A stretch of DNA of 64,000 bases from JBKBRC01 sp046292345 (GCA_046292345.1 JBKBRC010000006.1:25130-89129), one strand, 5' to 3'. Shown: positions 42,001 to 50,773, counted from the stretch's first letter. The notes: generated by a model not told the origin, from the letters alone. Translations and numbers: made by a program.

Positions 42001-42135
42001 GGTGGAGTACGGAGGGCCGGTGGCCGTTGGCGAAGGTGGCGCGAAGATACCCGCGACGGGCGCGTCGTATCACGCGGGCGGGCAGGGCCCATCTGCCCTG
42101 CCTCCGATTTCTTCACATCCGACGCACACGAGCAC

Positions 42136-42164
42136 TTGCGGACAGCTCTGTGTCGCCGTATCTT
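42136..42164 (+). promoter_or_regulatory. Promoter of the initiator tRNA
   Basis: TTGCGG (42136-42141), 17-nt spacer, TATCTT (42159-42164). Predicted transcription start about 6 bp before the tRNA 5' end. The 12-mer tcgccgtatctt around the -10 is identical to that of the glgA promoter. Confidence 0.78.
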
Positions 42165-42176
42165 GGGCGTCCACAC

Positions 42177-42248
42177 TGCGGGGTGGAGAAGTGGTATCTC
42201 GTCGGGCTCATAACCCGAAGATCGCAGGTTCGAATCCTGCCCCCGCGA
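42177..42248 (+). tRNA. Initiator tRNA-fMet (CAT anticodon)
   Basis: 72 nt, CCA not encoded (ACCG follows). Acceptor TGCGGGG/CCCCGCG with a non-Watson-Crick T1:G72; D stem GAGA/TCTC with A11:T24; anticodon arm with three G:C pairs, GGG-CTCATAA-CCC; T arm GCAGG-TTCGAAT-CCTGC. The unpaired or weak 1:72 pair, A11:U24 and GGG:CCC are the classical initiator identity elements. Confidence 0.95.
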
Positions 42249-42251
42249 CCG

Positions 42252-42290
42252 CGCGCGCCGGCTCTCCCCGAGGGCCGGCGCGCGGCTTTT
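42252..42290 (+). terminator. Intrinsic terminator of the initiator tRNA
   Basis: 11-bp perfect stem cgcgcgccggc (42252-42262) / gccggcgcgcg (42274-42284), then gctttt. Starts 4 bp after the tRNA. Confidence 0.9.
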
Positions 42291-42324
42291 GAGCCGACCC
42301 GGGGCGCCGCCGATCAGAGAAGAC

Positions 42325-42358
42325 GCCGCCCGGCACTGGCAACGCAGCACCGGGCGGC
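42325..42358 (-). terminator. Possible terminator of the 42417 gene
   Basis: 9-bp stem gccgcccgg (42325-42333) / ccgggcggc (42350-42358), followed on the minus strand by gtcttctct, a pyrimidine-rich but weak T tract. Confidence 0.5.
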
Positions 42359-42416
42359 AGAACGGGTTGGGCCGGTGGCCTTCCTTCTGTCTTGAGCAGG
42401 TTAGGCCCTGGGCAGG

Positions 42417-42887
42417 TCAGCCCAGTCCCAGGGTACGCGGCATCCCCACGCCGAAGCGCGGCAGGTACATCAGCACGAGCATCACGAGCCAGAGCGTGTG
42501 CCCGATGCCGATCGCCATTCCGAGCCGGCCGCGCGCCACGTCGGCCTCAGGCGTGCCAAGCCCTTTGACGAGCTGGCCCCAGGCGGGCTGGAGCAGCAGG
42601 AAGTGCACACCGATCAGGAGGAGCCCGAGCGTGATTGCCGTGTGGTATGGCCAGCCGTACACGCGCACGCTGCCACCGGTCAGGAAGTTGCCCACGGCGA
42701 CGACGTAGAACCCGACGAGGGCTACGCCCATGATGAGCAGCACCCGCCGGCCGAGAGCTGCCACGGGCGCCCCGCCGTCAGCCATGGCTGAGCGGGCGAG
42801 CGCGGGCAGGGCCAGCCCGAGCCCGAACCACGCCGCCGCAAGGACGACGTGTAGGAAGATGAGCGAGACGTGCAGGACGGAGTTCAT
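42417..42887 (-). CDS. Four-helix integral membrane protein (hypothetical)
   Basis: 156 residues with four membrane helices: VLHVSLIFLHVVLAAAWFGLGLALPALA, RRVLLIMGVALVGFYVVAVGNFL, HTAITLGLLLIGVHFLLLQPAW, IGIGHTLWLVMLVLMYLP. The first helix His followed by a small-residue/Trp segment and His in later helices resemble CopD/DUF2269-type haem or copper membrane proteins, but I cannot assign it. Short loops, no soluble domain. It is 37 bp from the PPC-domain gene upstream. Confidence 0.7.
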   Translation of the reverse strand: MNSVLHVSLIFLHVVLAAAWFGLGLALPALARSAMADGGAPVAALGRRVLLIMGVALVGFYVVAVGNFLTGGSVRVYGWPYHTAITLGLLLIGVHFLLLQPAWGQLVKGLGTPEADVARGRLGMAIGIGHTLWLVMLVLMYLPRFGVGMPRTLGLG

Positions 42888-42923
42888 GCAGGCGGTGGAA
42901 GGTGAGCGCGGAGCACCCGCAAC

Positions 42924-44168
42924 TTACCGGACCGCACGCAGGTTCTGCCCGCCGCGGTGCTGCACGCGGAATGCACCGGTGTCCTGGCCGTTGTACGAGC
43001 GCACGACGAGCGTATACGTGCCGGTCTGCTCGGCCGTGAACGCCACGAACGCGTCGCGCCCGAACGTGCCGTGCCCGCTGTCGTCGTTGTAGGCGACGCT
43101 GTTGCCAGCGCCATCGAGCACCTCGGCCACGGCGTCGAAGTCGTCGGAGATGACGAGCGCGTCGAACGTATCGCCGGCATTCATGCGGAAGGTGAACCGC
43201 GCGCCCGATCCGGACGCAGACGCGAGATCCGCTGCCGTGAGCATGGCCCTCACGACGGGCTCGTCGCCCGTGTACTCCTCCCAGCCCTGCTGGCCGAAGT
43301 CGAACATCTCGAAGCCGTCCTCGCCGTCGTAGTAGAAGTCGTCTTCGAAGGCCGGCTCCTCGTAGGGCTCGAGCAAGCCGCTCGCAGAGCTCAGGGTATA
43401 GGAGCCCGACGCGGCCTGCGCGAACGGCCGCACGCGGAGCACGTACGTGCCCGCGCGCGGCGCGCGGAAGGCGAGGCGGGCGCTCACGCCCGGCCCGCTG
43501 TCGTCGTCTTCGGCGAGCGCGCGCTGGCCGCGCTGCGCGTCCTCGGCGCTGCCGTAGATCTCGAGGTACGTGTCCATCTCATCGCTCTCCGCATCGAACG
43601 TCACCTCCTGCCCGGCGCGCAGCGAGACCGTGTAGAAGTCCGCCGGATGCCCCGAGGGAACCAGGTAGCTGGCGTCGCTGAGGTTGCCCTGGACCGTGCG
43701 GCCGAGCGCAAAGGCAACCGGCCGGAAGGTCTGTGCGGTCTCCGTGACGCGGAGCGCGTAGTAGCCCGAGCCCTGGCCGGCGTACGAGCCCGCAACTACG
43801 ATCAGCGTCTGGCCCGTCCCGACGAGGCGGACGCGGCTGTTCGTGTTTTCGCCCCCGTCGTCGTCCTGCATGAGGAGGGTCCAGGCGTCTGCGCGCTGCC
43901 GCGCATCCCCCTCGAGGACGCGGAGCACCGGGTCGAAGTAGCTCGACATGAGGTCGATCTGGTACACCTGCCCGGCGCGCGTCGCGAGCGTGTAGGCATG
44001 CTCCGGGCCGTCCGAGTCCGGCAGAATGGCGGATCCGGCCGAGGTCAACTCGGCGGACACCTCGCGCCCGGCGGTGAGTGCGCCGCGGATCGTCTGCGCC
44101 TGCGCCGTCGCAGCGCACCCTAGGACGAGCAGCGCGATCAGTACGGACCGGGATGAATCGACAGACAT
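42924..44168 (-). CDS. Secreted protein with repeated PPC (pre-peptidase C-terminal) domains
   Basis: 414 residues from ATG 44168 (MSVDSSRSVLIALLVLGCAATAQAQ, Sec signal). Three beta-sandwich repeats of the bacterial pre-peptidase C-terminal type: 'HAYTLATRAGQVYQIDLMSSYFDPVLRVLEGDA...DDDGGENTNSRVRL...YALRVT', a second copy with DFYTVSLRAGQEVTFDAESDEMDTYLEIYG, and a third with GDTFDALVISDDFDAVAEVLDGAGNSVAYNDDSGHG. Repeats 2 and 3 are joined by an acidic linker (EPAFEDDFYYDGEDGFEMFD). No protease domain is attached, so this is a stand-alone binding protein. A longer reading to 45113 has no support. Confidence 0.85.
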   Translation of the reverse strand: MSVDSSRSVLIALLVLGCAATAQAQTIRGALTAGREVSAELTSAGSAILPDSDGPEHAYTLATRAGQVYQIDLMSSYFDPVLRVLEGDARQRADAWTLLMQDDDGGENTNSRVRLVGTGQTLIVVAGSYAGQGSGYYALRVTETAQTFRPVAFALGRTVQGNLSDASYLVPSGHPADFYTVSLRAGQEVTFDAESDEMDTYLEIYGSAEDAQRGQRALAEDDDSGPGVSARLAFRAPRAGTYVLRVRPFAQAASGSYTLSSASGLLEPYEEPAFEDDFYYDGEDGFEMFDFGQQGWEEYTGDEPVVRAMLTAADLASASGSGARFTFRMNAGDTFDALVISDDFDAVAEVLDGAGNSVAYNDDSGHGTFGRDAFVAFTAEQTGTYTLVVRSYNGQDTGAFRVQHRGGQNLRAVR

Positions 44169-44278
44169 GATTTTGAAGGGCTTGGATGGGGGGCGGACTG
44201 CTTGCCCGCGCAAGGTAGTCACCGCGCTCCGAAGAATCGTCAGCTTCGACGTACCGGAACGGAAGACGCAGGACGAGG

Positions 44279-45067
44279 CTACAGCGCTACGCGTAGGCGC
44301 AGCAAGAGTGGAGCCGCCTCGGAGGACGATGCCTGGTCCGGGAGCGCACGCCCGGCCGCAACGGCCGCCGCCGAGCCCAGCAGCGCGCCCGCGAGCACGT
44401 CCGAGGGGTAGTGCACGCCGTGCCACACGCGCGCAAGACCCGCCGACGCCGCCCAGGCAAACGCGGGCACGGCGACGTACCACTCCGGATAGGAAAGGCT
44501 CGCCGACGTGGCGACGGCGAACGCGAGCGCGGTGTGCCCCGAGGGGAACGACGCCCGATCCGGGTCGCGCCGCGTCCCGGCGTCGCGCGAGGCGATCCCC
44601 TCCAGGACGGTATAGGGCCTCGGGCGGGCGACGACCCGCTTGAGCACCACCGCGCTGAGGGTGGCCGTCCCCTCGGCGAGCACCATGCGCGCGGCCGGGC
44701 GCAGGCTCTCGCCCCGGGCGAGCGCGCCGGCGGCCAGCGCCGGCGCCGCAGCGGCGTAGACCGGGTAGGCACCCGCGTTCACCTGCCGCATCCATCCCTC
44801 GAAGGCAGGAGCCTCCGCCGCGTAGACGAGGCGCAGCAGGCGCACGTCCGGGGAGCCGGCGGACACCCGAACGGTATCCACAGCCGCGACCGACTCGGCG
44901 ACGGCGATCGCCGGGGCGGTGAGCAGCGCCGGCGAAGAAAGAAAAGCCTCCGGCGACGCACCGGGGGACTGTGCCGCGCCGGAAGGGCCAGCGGCCAGCA
45001 CCGCGAGAAGGACCGCCGCGAGGCGCGCCACGCCGTTCAGAGCGAGAAAGACTCGCCGCAGGCGCAC
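44279..45067 (-). CDS. PAP2 superfamily phosphatase
   Basis: 262 residues with a signal peptide or N-terminal anchor (LAAVLLAVLAAGPSGAAQ). The three PAP2 motifs are present: KRVVARPRPY (Kx6RP), FPSGHT (PSGH) and ARVWHGVHYPSDVLAGALLG (SRx5Hx3D variant with A before R). Expected substrate is a membrane lipid phosphate such as undecaprenyl or phosphatidic acid phosphate, acting at the periplasmic face. It starts 31 bp inside the A-type Fe-S carrier gene. Confidence 0.87.
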   Translation of the reverse strand: MRLRRVFLALNGVARLAAVLLAVLAAGPSGAAQSPGASPEAFLSSPALLTAPAIAVAESVAAVDTVRVSAGSPDVRLLRLVYAAEAPAFEGWMRQVNAGAYPVYAAAAPALAAGALARGESLRPAARMVLAEGTATLSAVVLKRVVARPRPYTVLEGIASRDAGTRRDPDRASFPSGHTALAFAVATSASLSYPEWYVAVPAFAWAASAGLARVWHGVHYPSDVLAGALLGSAAAVAAGRALPDQASSSEAAPLLLRLRVAL

Positions 45068-45393
45068 GTCCGCACAGCCTGGGGATTTTCGAAGTGGAAG
45101 CCCTTGCCTTCAAGGCCGTCCGTGAAGTCGAGCGTGGTGCCCTCCACGTAGGCCAGACTGCGCGGGTCGAGTAGAATCCGGAACTCGGCGACCTCGACGA
45201 GTTCGTCGGCGTCGCCGCGCGTCGTGTCCCACCCGAGGTCGTACGTGAGCCCCGAGCAACCGCCTGGCACGACCGCTACGCGCAGATACGTCTGGCCGAG
45301 GTCCGTGCCGTCTTGCGCGGCCACGGTGCGAAGGCGCTCGAGCGCGCGCGCGGTCACCGAGAGCACAGGGGGGTCTTGAACGAGAGCGGCCAT
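45037..45393 (-). CDS. A-type iron-sulfur carrier (IscA/SufA/ErpA family)
   Basis: 118 residues from ATG 45393 (MAALVQDPPVLSVTARALERLRTV). The three family cysteines are seen: Cys in VVPGGCSGLTYDLGW and the C-terminal TCACGESFSL pair (Cys-x-Cys), with DPRSLAYVEGTTLDFTDGLEGKGFHFENP between. Carries or delivers [2Fe-2S]/[4Fe-4S] clusters. It is divergent from sufBCD across a 332-bp interval, consistent with a shared Fe-S assembly role. Which subfamily it belongs to cannot be settled by eye. Confidence 0.92.
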   Translation of the reverse strand: MAALVQDPPVLSVTARALERLRTVAAQDGTDLGQTYLRVAVVPGGCSGLTYDLGWDTTRGDADELVEVAEFRILLDPRSLAYVEGTTLDFTDGLEGKGFHFENPQAVRTCACGESFSL

Positions 45394-45725
45394 GGGTTGC
45401 AAAAGCAGACCTGCAGAGGATCAGGCGGCTGGCGAGGAGCCAGCGAGCGAAGGAGACTGGAACAACCGGCCGCACCGGGCGGCCGCACCGGGAATCCAGA
45501 CCGGAGAATCCGTATTGAGCGGAACTTAACCAGGCACGGGCAACTGCGCAGACTGGGTCTGCATAACATCGGAGCAAGCACACAGTTTCGCCCCTCGCGG
45601 CGGCTTCACGCGGCTTCTCCGGCGTCCACCCGAGCCTGCGGCGCGGCGCCGGGCTACCGCCGCCCAGCGCTGGAACGAGGCCCATTCGCGCACGGTTCGC
45701 TTCCTCCCCCCGCCCCACCCGACCC
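45394..45725. other. Divergent regulatory region between A-type carrier and sufB
   Basis: 332 bp without a supported gene. It contains a direct repeat ggccgcaccggg (about 45469-45480 and 45482-45492) and the palindrome at 45548-45562. It should hold the promoters of both Fe-S transcription units. Confidence 0.6.
45548..45562. promoter_or_regulatory. Palindrome in the suf control region
   Basis: GCAGAC-TGG-GTCTGC, 6-bp perfect arms with a 3-bp centre, directly before cataac, a possible -10 box of sufB. A candidate site for an Fe-S or oxidative-stress regulator. Confidence 0.4.
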
Positions 45726-47189
45726 ATGAGCACGTACACCGAGCACGATTTCTTCGAGGACGTCGCCGAGCAGGGCTACAAATACGGCTTCGTGACCGAC
45801 GTCGAGGCGGAGAAGGCGCCCAAGGGCCTCTCCGAGGAAACGGTGCGCTACATCTCCTCGCGCAAGAACGAGCCCGACTGGCTGCTCGAGTTCCGCCTGA
45901 AGGCGTTCCGCCACTTCGAGAAGCTGCTCGCCGAGAGCGGCGAGCCCTCGTGGGCGCATCTGGACCTCCCCGAGATCGACTACCAGGACGCGTACTACTA
46001 CGCCGCGCCGGGCAAGAAGGCGCGCTACGAATCCATCGACGAGGTGCCGCAAGAAGTCCTGGACTCGTTCGAGAAACTCGGCATCCCGCTCGCCGAGCGC
46101 GCGCGCCTGGCCGGCGTGGCCGTCGACGCGGTCATGGACTCGGTCTCGGTCGCGACGACGTTTAAGGAGGAGCTCGCCGCGCAGGGCATCATCTTCTGCT
46201 CGTTCTCCGAGGCCGTCGAGCATCACCCCGACCTGGTGCGACGGTACATGGGCTCGGTCGTGCCCTACACGGACAACCTGTTCGCGGCGCTCAACTCGGC
46301 CGTCTTCTCCGACGGGTCGTTCTGCTACATCCCCAAGGGCGTCCGCTGCCCGATGGAGCTCTCGACCTACTTCCGCATCAACGAGGCCAACACGGGACAG
46401 TTCGAGCGGACGCTGCTCGTCTGCGACGAGGGCGGCTACGTGAGCTACATGGAGGGCTGTACCGCGCCCATGCGCGACGAGCACCAGCTGCATGCGGCCG
46501 TCGTCGAGATCGTGGCGCATGCTCACGCCGAGGTCAAGTACTCGACGATCCAGAACTGGTACCCTGGCGACGCCGAGGGCCGCGGCGGCATCTTCAACTT
46601 CGTCACCAAGCGCGGCCTCTGCGAGGGCGCGCACAGCAAGATCACGTGGACGCAGCTCGAGACGGGCTCGGCCATCACCTGGAAGTACCCTTCGTGTATC
46701 CTCAAGGGCGACCACTCGGTCGGCGAGTTCTACTCGGTCGCCTTCACGAAGGACTACCAGCAGGCCGACACGGGCACGAAGATGATCCACCTGGGCAAGA
46801 ACACCCGGAGCACGATCATCTCGAAGGGCATCTCGGCCGGGCACTCGAACAACTCGTACCGCGGGCTCGTCCGCGTGAACAAGAAGGCTGCCGGAGCGCG
46901 CAACTTCTCGCAGTGCGACTCGCTTCTGATCGGCGACCGCTGCGGCGCGCATACGTTCCCCTACATCGAGATCCACAACGACACGGCCAAGGTGGAGCAC
47001 GAGGCGACAACGTCCAAGGTGGGCGAGGAGCAGATGTTCTACTGCCAGAGCCGCGGCATCTCGGAGCAGGACGCGCTCAACCTGATCGTCAACGGCTACG
47101 CCAAGGAGATCCTGGCCAAGCTGCCGATGGAGTTCGCCGTCGAGGCGCAGAAGCTGCTCTCGGTCCAACTCGAAGGCTCCGTCGGCTGA
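45726..47189 (+). CDS. sufB: Fe-S cluster assembly scaffold SufB
   Basis: 487 residues, normal for SufB. Entry segment YKYGFVTDVEAEKAPKGLSEETVRYISSRKNEPDWLLEFR is diagnostic; SFCYIPKGVRCPMELSTYFRIN, YMEGCTAPMRD, NWYPGDAEGRGGIFNFVTKRG, STIISKGISAGHSNNSYRGLV and the C-terminal ISEQDALNLIVNGY with preceding Cys (FYCQSRG). It forms the scaffold with SufC and SufD in the cytoplasm. First gene of the suf run; sufC follows after 143 bp. Confidence 0.98.
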   Translation: MSTYTEHDFFEDVAEQGYKYGFVTDVEAEKAPKGLSEETVRYISSRKNEPDWLLEFRLKAFRHFEKLLAESGEPSWAHLDLPEIDYQDAYYYAAPGKKARYESIDEVPQEVLDSFEKLGIPLAERARLAGVAVDAVMDSVSVATTFKEELAAQGIIFCSFSEAVEHHPDLVRRYMGSVVPYTDNLFAALNSAVFSDGSFCYIPKGVRCPMELSTYFRINEANTGQFERTLLVCDEGGYVSYMEGCTAPMRDEHQLHAAVVEIVAHAHAEVKYSTIQNWYPGDAEGRGGIFNFVTKRGLCEGAHSKITWTQLETGSAITWKYPSCILKGDHSVGEFYSVAFTKDYQQADTGTKMIHLGKNTRSTIISKGISAGHSNNSYRGLVRVNKKAAGARNFSQCDSLLIGDRCGAHTFPYIEIHNDTAKVEHEATTSKVGEEQMFYCQSRGISEQDALNLIVNGYAKEILAKLPMEFAVEAQKLLSVQLEGSVG

Positions 47190-47332
47190 TCGCCGGTGCC
47201 CGCCGGCGGCGGGTCCCTGCCGGCCAGGCGCCCGCCGCCGGCGAATCTGCCCGGGCGGGTCCGCGCCGCTCGCCCTTTCGCTGCCGATGCCGCTGGCGCA
47301 GCGCCCGCGGCTCCACCCAGAACACCCTACGC

Positions 47333-48097
47333 ATGGCACTGCTCGAAATCAACAACCTGCACGCCTCCGTCGAGGAGCACGACATCCTGAAGGGCCTCTC
47401 GCTTGAGGTCAGGCCCGGCGAGGTCCACGCCATCATGGGTCCCAACGGCTCCGGCAAGTCCACGCTCGCCGGCGTGCTGGCCGGGCGCGAGGACTACGAG
47501 ATCACCGAGGGCTCGGTCATGTTCAAGGGCGAGGACCTGCTCGAGATGGCCCCCGAGGAGCGCGCTCGCGAGGGGCTCTTCCTCGCGTTCCAGTACCCGA
47601 TTGAGCTACCCGGCGTGAGCACAACGCAGTTCCTCAAGACGGCCGTGGCCGCCGTGCGCGAGCACCGCGGGCTGCCGCCGCTCTCGGCCGGCGACTTCCT
47701 GAAGCTGCTCCGCGAGAAGGCCGAGTTCGTCAACCTCGACTACAAGCTGGTGCAGCGCGCCGTCAACGAGGGCTTCTCGGGTGGCGAGAAGAAGCGCGCC
47801 GAGATCTTCCAGATGGCCGTGCTCGACCCGCAGCTGGCGATCCTCGACGAGACCGACTCCGGGCTCGACATCGACGCGCTGCGCGTCGTCGCCGACGGCG
47901 TCAACAAGCTGCGCTCGCAGGATCGCTCGTTCGTGCTCATCACGCACTACCAGCGCCTGCTCTCCTACATCGTGCCCGACGTGGTGCACGTGCTCGTGGA
48001 CGGGCGCATCGTGCGCACGGGCGGCAAAGAGCTCGCGCTCGAGCTCGAAGCGAAGGGCTACGACTGGATCCGCGAGGACGCGGGCGTCGCCGCCTGA
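47333..48097 (+). CDS. sufC: Fe-S cluster assembly ATPase SufC
   Basis: 254 residues from ATG 47333 (MALLEINNLHASVEEHDIL). ABC-type ATPase: Walker A GPNGSGKST, Q-loop AFQYPIELPGV, SufC-type signature FSGGEKKRAEI, Walker B LAILDETDSGLDIDALR (SufC has D-E-T-D-S-G-L-D), H-loop ITHYQRLL. It drives conformational change in SufB-SufD. Spaced 29 bp from sufD. Confidence 0.98.
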   Translation: MALLEINNLHASVEEHDILKGLSLEVRPGEVHAIMGPNGSGKSTLAGVLAGREDYEITEGSVMFKGEDLLEMAPEERAREGLFLAFQYPIELPGVSTTQFLKTAVAAVREHRGLPPLSAGDFLKLLREKAEFVNLDYKLVQRAVNEGFSGGEKKRAEIFQMAVLDPQLAILDETDSGLDIDALRVVADGVNKLRSQDRSFVLITHYQRLLSYIVPDVVHVLVDGRIVRTGGKELALELEAKGYDWIREDAGVAA

Positions 48098-48126
48098 ACC
48101 CGCCTGCCCCACCCTGCTCCTCTGCC

Positions 48127-49431
48127 ATGACCGACTCTCCGCCGCTTTTCCAGCAGGCGCTCGACGCCTACGAGCGCGCCTACGCCGGCGACGGGGCCCC
48201 GCGCCCCTTCGCCGACGCCCGCGCCCGCGCGCGCGAGGCCTTCGCGCGCCTCGGGCTGCCTACGCGCCGCCTCGAGGCCTGGAAGTACACCGACCTCCGC
48301 CGCGCGCTCGCCCACGACTACGCGTTCGCGCCCGAACCGCCCCCCCTCTCCCCCGCCGACCTCGACGCGTTCCGGCTGCCCGGCCACGACGGGCCGGTCG
48401 CCGTGCTCGTCAACGGCCTCTTCGAGCCGGGCCTCTCCAATCTCTCCGGGCTGCCGGCGCGCGTCACCGTCGCGTCGCTGCGCGAGGCCGTCACGGCGCA
48501 CGCCGAGGTCGTCGCGCAGCACCTCGGCCGCTACGCCGATGCCGAGACGGACGCGTTCACGGCGCTCAACAGCGCCTTCGACCTCGACGGGCTCTTCGTG
48601 CATGTGCCGCGCGGCGTCGCGGCCGAGCGGACGCTCCACGTGCTGCACGTCACGACGGCCGCCGAGCCGGCGTTCGTGCAGTCGCGGCACCTGTTCGTGG
48701 CCGAGGAGGCGAGCCAGCTCTCGATCGTCGAGACGCACCACGTGCTCGGCCGCGCGCCCACGTTCGGCAACCTGCTCGCCGAGGCCTTCGCCGGCCGCGC
48801 GGCCGTGCTCCGGCACGTGCGCCTGCAGCGCGAGGGCGACGAGGCGCACCACGTGACGCGCTTCCAGGCGCAGCAGGAGGCACAGTCGGACCTGACGGCG
48901 CTCACGTTCACGTTCGCCAGCGGCATCGTGCGTAACAACGTCGCGCTCGTACTCGCTGGTGAGGGCTGCCAGACGACGCTCGCCGGCGTTTACGTCACGC
49001 ACGGCGAGCAGCACGTGGATACGTCCACGTTCATCGACCACGCCGCGCCCGGCTGCACCTCCAACGAGCTCTACAAGGGCATCCTCTACGACCGCTCCAC
49101 GGGCGTCTTCAACGGCAAGGTGTTCGTGCGCCGCGAAGGACAGCAGACAAACGCCTACCAGCAGAGCCAGGGCGTCGTGCTCTCGCCCGAGGCGCGTCAC
49201 TTCTCGAAGCCCGAGCTCGAGATCTACGCCGACGACGTCAAGTGCTCGCATGGCTCCACGACCGGATCGGTGGAGCCGGAAGGGCTGTTCTACCTGCGCG
49301 CCCGCGGCGTCTCCGAAGCCGACGCGCGCGCCCTGCTGCTCTACGCGTTCGCGCATGACGTCGTAGAGATGATCCCGATGGAGGCGCTTCGCGACCACGT
49401 GGACGCGCTCATCACTGAGCGTCTCAAGTGA
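48127..49431 (+). CDS. sufD: Fe-S cluster assembly protein SufD
   Basis: 434 residues. N-terminal helical part (LPTRRLEAWKYTDLRRAL is the typical LPTxRxExWKYTDL entry), then the beta-helix with NSAFDLDGLFVHVPRGV, VETHHVLG, STFIDHAAPGCTSNELYKGILYDRSTGVFNGKVFVRREGQQTNAYQQSQ and DDVKCSHGSTTGSVEPEGLFYLRARGVSEADARALLLYAF. Partner of SufB in SufBC2D. Confidence 0.97.
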   Translation: MTDSPPLFQQALDAYERAYAGDGAPRPFADARARAREAFARLGLPTRRLEAWKYTDLRRALAHDYAFAPEPPPLSPADLDAFRLPGHDGPVAVLVNGLFEPGLSNLSGLPARVTVASLREAVTAHAEVVAQHLGRYADAETDAFTALNSAFDLDGLFVHVPRGVAAERTLHVLHVTTAAEPAFVQSRHLFVAEEASQLSIVETHHVLGRAPTFGNLLAEAFAGRAAVLRHVRLQREGDEAHHVTRFQAQQEAQSDLTALTFTFASGIVRNNVALVLAGEGCQTTLAGVYVTHGEQHVDTSTFIDHAAPGCTSNELYKGILYDRSTGVFNGKVFVRREGQQTNAYQQSQGVVLSPEARHFSKPELEIYADDVKCSHGSTTGSVEPEGLFYLRARGVSEADARALLLYAFAHDVVEMIPMEALRDHVDALITERLK

Positions 49432-49505
49432 CCTGCACGGCGCTCCCTCCTTTTGCACGAAGGGCAGGCCGCGCAGCCCAACCTTCTCGCCCTCCTCCCA
49501 CGCCC

Positions 49506-49877
49506 ATGTCCGATTCCGTCATCGAGCGCGACTTCCTCATCGAGGGCCGGGAACCGGCGGACCTGAGCCCGCTCGAGGAGCAACTCGTTGCCGTCATGCA
49601 GTCGGTCTACGACCCTGAGCTGCCCCTTCCTATCTGGGACCTCGGCCTGATCTACGGCTGGACGATCGCGCCGGACGGAGGCGGCGCAGACGTGACGGTG
49701 CGCATGACGCTCACGGCGCCCAACTGCCCTGCCGCAGAGACGCTCCCGGCCGAGGTCGAGCAGGGCGTCAACGCCGTCGAGGGCGTGGCGCGCGCGCACG
49801 TCGAGATCGTGTTCACGCCGCCGTTCAGCCTCGAGATGCTGACTGAAGAGGCCCGCCTCACGCTCGGGCTCGCCTGA
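49506..49877 (+). CDS. MIP18/DUF59 family protein (SufT-like)
   Basis: 123 residues from ATG 49506. The DUF59 core VMQSVYDPELPLPIWDLGLIYG (with the DPE motif), VRMTLTAPNCPAAETLP and the conserved Cys of TAPNCP are visible, ending in EARLTLGLA. Such proteins help mature Fe-S proteins and are commonly placed after sufBCD. No sufS or sufE follows in the window; the cysteine desulfurase must lie elsewhere. Confidence 0.93.
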   Translation: MSDSVIERDFLIEGREPADLSPLEEQLVAVMQSVYDPELPLPIWDLGLIYGWTIAPDGGGADVTVRMTLTAPNCPAAETLPAEVEQGVNAVEGVARAHVEIVFTPPFSLEMLTEEARLTLGLA

Positions 49878-50054
49878 ACCCCGGGGGCCGACCCGCCGCG
49901 GCGCGTCCCAGTGTGTGGACGCCTGTGTATGGCCCGCCGAGGCGGCACGCTCGGGTTACACGCTGGCCGGGTGAGGCGGCTTCTCGCGATGTGGCACGGC
50001 CGCTGGAGAGCGCGGGCGTACACCGGACGCGCCGGTGCGCCACCACTCCACCCG

Positions 50055-50492
50055 ATGCCGCTCACCCCACCGCTTTCCACGTCGCCCCTTCATCTGGCCG
50101 AGCGCGCCCTGCGCAAGCCTTCGTCTGCCGTATGGCTGCGAAGCGTGCGCGTGCGCACAGCCCATTTCGACGAGGCGCTTGCCTTCTACACGTCGGCCAT
50201 CGGGCTGACCCTCGGCGCGCTCGACGCGCAGGCCGGCACGAGCCGCCTGCGCGCGCGCCTGCTCGACGCCGAGGGCAACGCCGTCTTCGAACTGCTCGAG
50301 ACCGACGCTCCTCCGGCGACCCTCGCACACGAGCTCGCCTTCGGCATGCCGCTCCGCTCCTGGCAGCTGCTGCGCGCCCGCCTGGACAATGCCGGCATCG
50401 CCTACCGCGCGGCCGGTACCACGCTCTACCTGCACGACGTGGACGGCACGCCGCTGCGCCTCGAATCCATCGCCGACGGCCACGCGGGTTGA
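50055..50492 (+). CDS. VOC/glyoxalase-fold protein
   Basis: 145 residues from ATG 50055. RSVRVRTAHFDEALAFYTSAIGLTLGALDAQAGTSRLRARLLDAEGNAVFELLETD and the C-terminal IAYRAAGTTLYLHDVDGTPLRLE have the beta-alpha-beta-beta-beta layout of the vicinal oxygen chelate superfamily, with FYTxxIGL as the usual entry. The C-terminal metal-ligand Glu is suggested by LRLE. Substrate unknown. It lies 177 bp after the DUF59 gene and before the repeat array and gap. Confidence 0.7.
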   Translation: MPLTPPLSTSPLHLAERALRKPSSAVWLRSVRVRTAHFDEALAFYTSAIGLTLGALDAQAGTSRLRARLLDAEGNAVFELLETDAPPATLAHELAFGMPLRSWQLLRARLDNAGIAYRAAGTTLYLHDVDGTPLRLESIADGHAG

Positions 50493-50520
50493 TCGCGGAG
50501 GCGGGCCAATCGCGGGAGGC

Positions 50521-50605
50521 CCTTCCGCGGAGGCAGCCCTTCCGCGGAGGCAGCCCTTCCGCGGAGGCAGCCCTTCCGCGGAGGCAGCCCTTCCGCAGAA
50601 ACGGC
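50521..50605 (+). repeat. 17-bp tandem array, 5 copies, left side of gap
   Basis: Unit ccttccgcggaggcagc four times plus a diverged ccttccgcagaaacggc. The last part recurs at 50774-50826 because of the duplicated contig ends. Confidence 0.95.
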
Positions 50606-50673
50606 CCCGAGAGGCATCTCAGCGCTGGGAGACGCGCACGTCGTCCGGCAACTCGCCCGCGTCGTCGCCGCGC
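50553..50673. other. Redundant contig end (exact copy of 50774-50894)
   Basis: 121 bp identical to 50774-50894, directly before the 100-N run. It includes part of the 17-bp array and the 3' end of the TPM gene. Most simply two contig ends that overlap but were scaffolded instead of merged. Confidence 0.9.
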
Positions 50674-50773
50674 NNNNNNNNNNNNNNNNNNNNNNNNNNN
50701 NNNNNNNNNNNNNNNNNNNNNNNNNNNNNNNNNNNNNNNNNNNNNNNNNNNNNNNNNNNNNNNNNNNNNNNNN
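50674..50773. other. Assembly gap (100 N)
   Basis: Exactly 100 N, the default unknown-gap size. Flanked by identical 121-bp sequences, so the true gap is probably negative. Confidence 0.98.

Noticed and set aside
42924..45113. 729-codon minus-strand frame joining the PPC protein to upstream sequence
   Set aside because: The PPC protein has a good signal peptide at 44168; the upstream part overlaps the PAP2 gene and is Arg/Gly noise.
50618..50673. A second TPM-type gene end left of the gap
   Set aside because: It is part of the exact 121-bp duplicated contig end, not a real paralogue.
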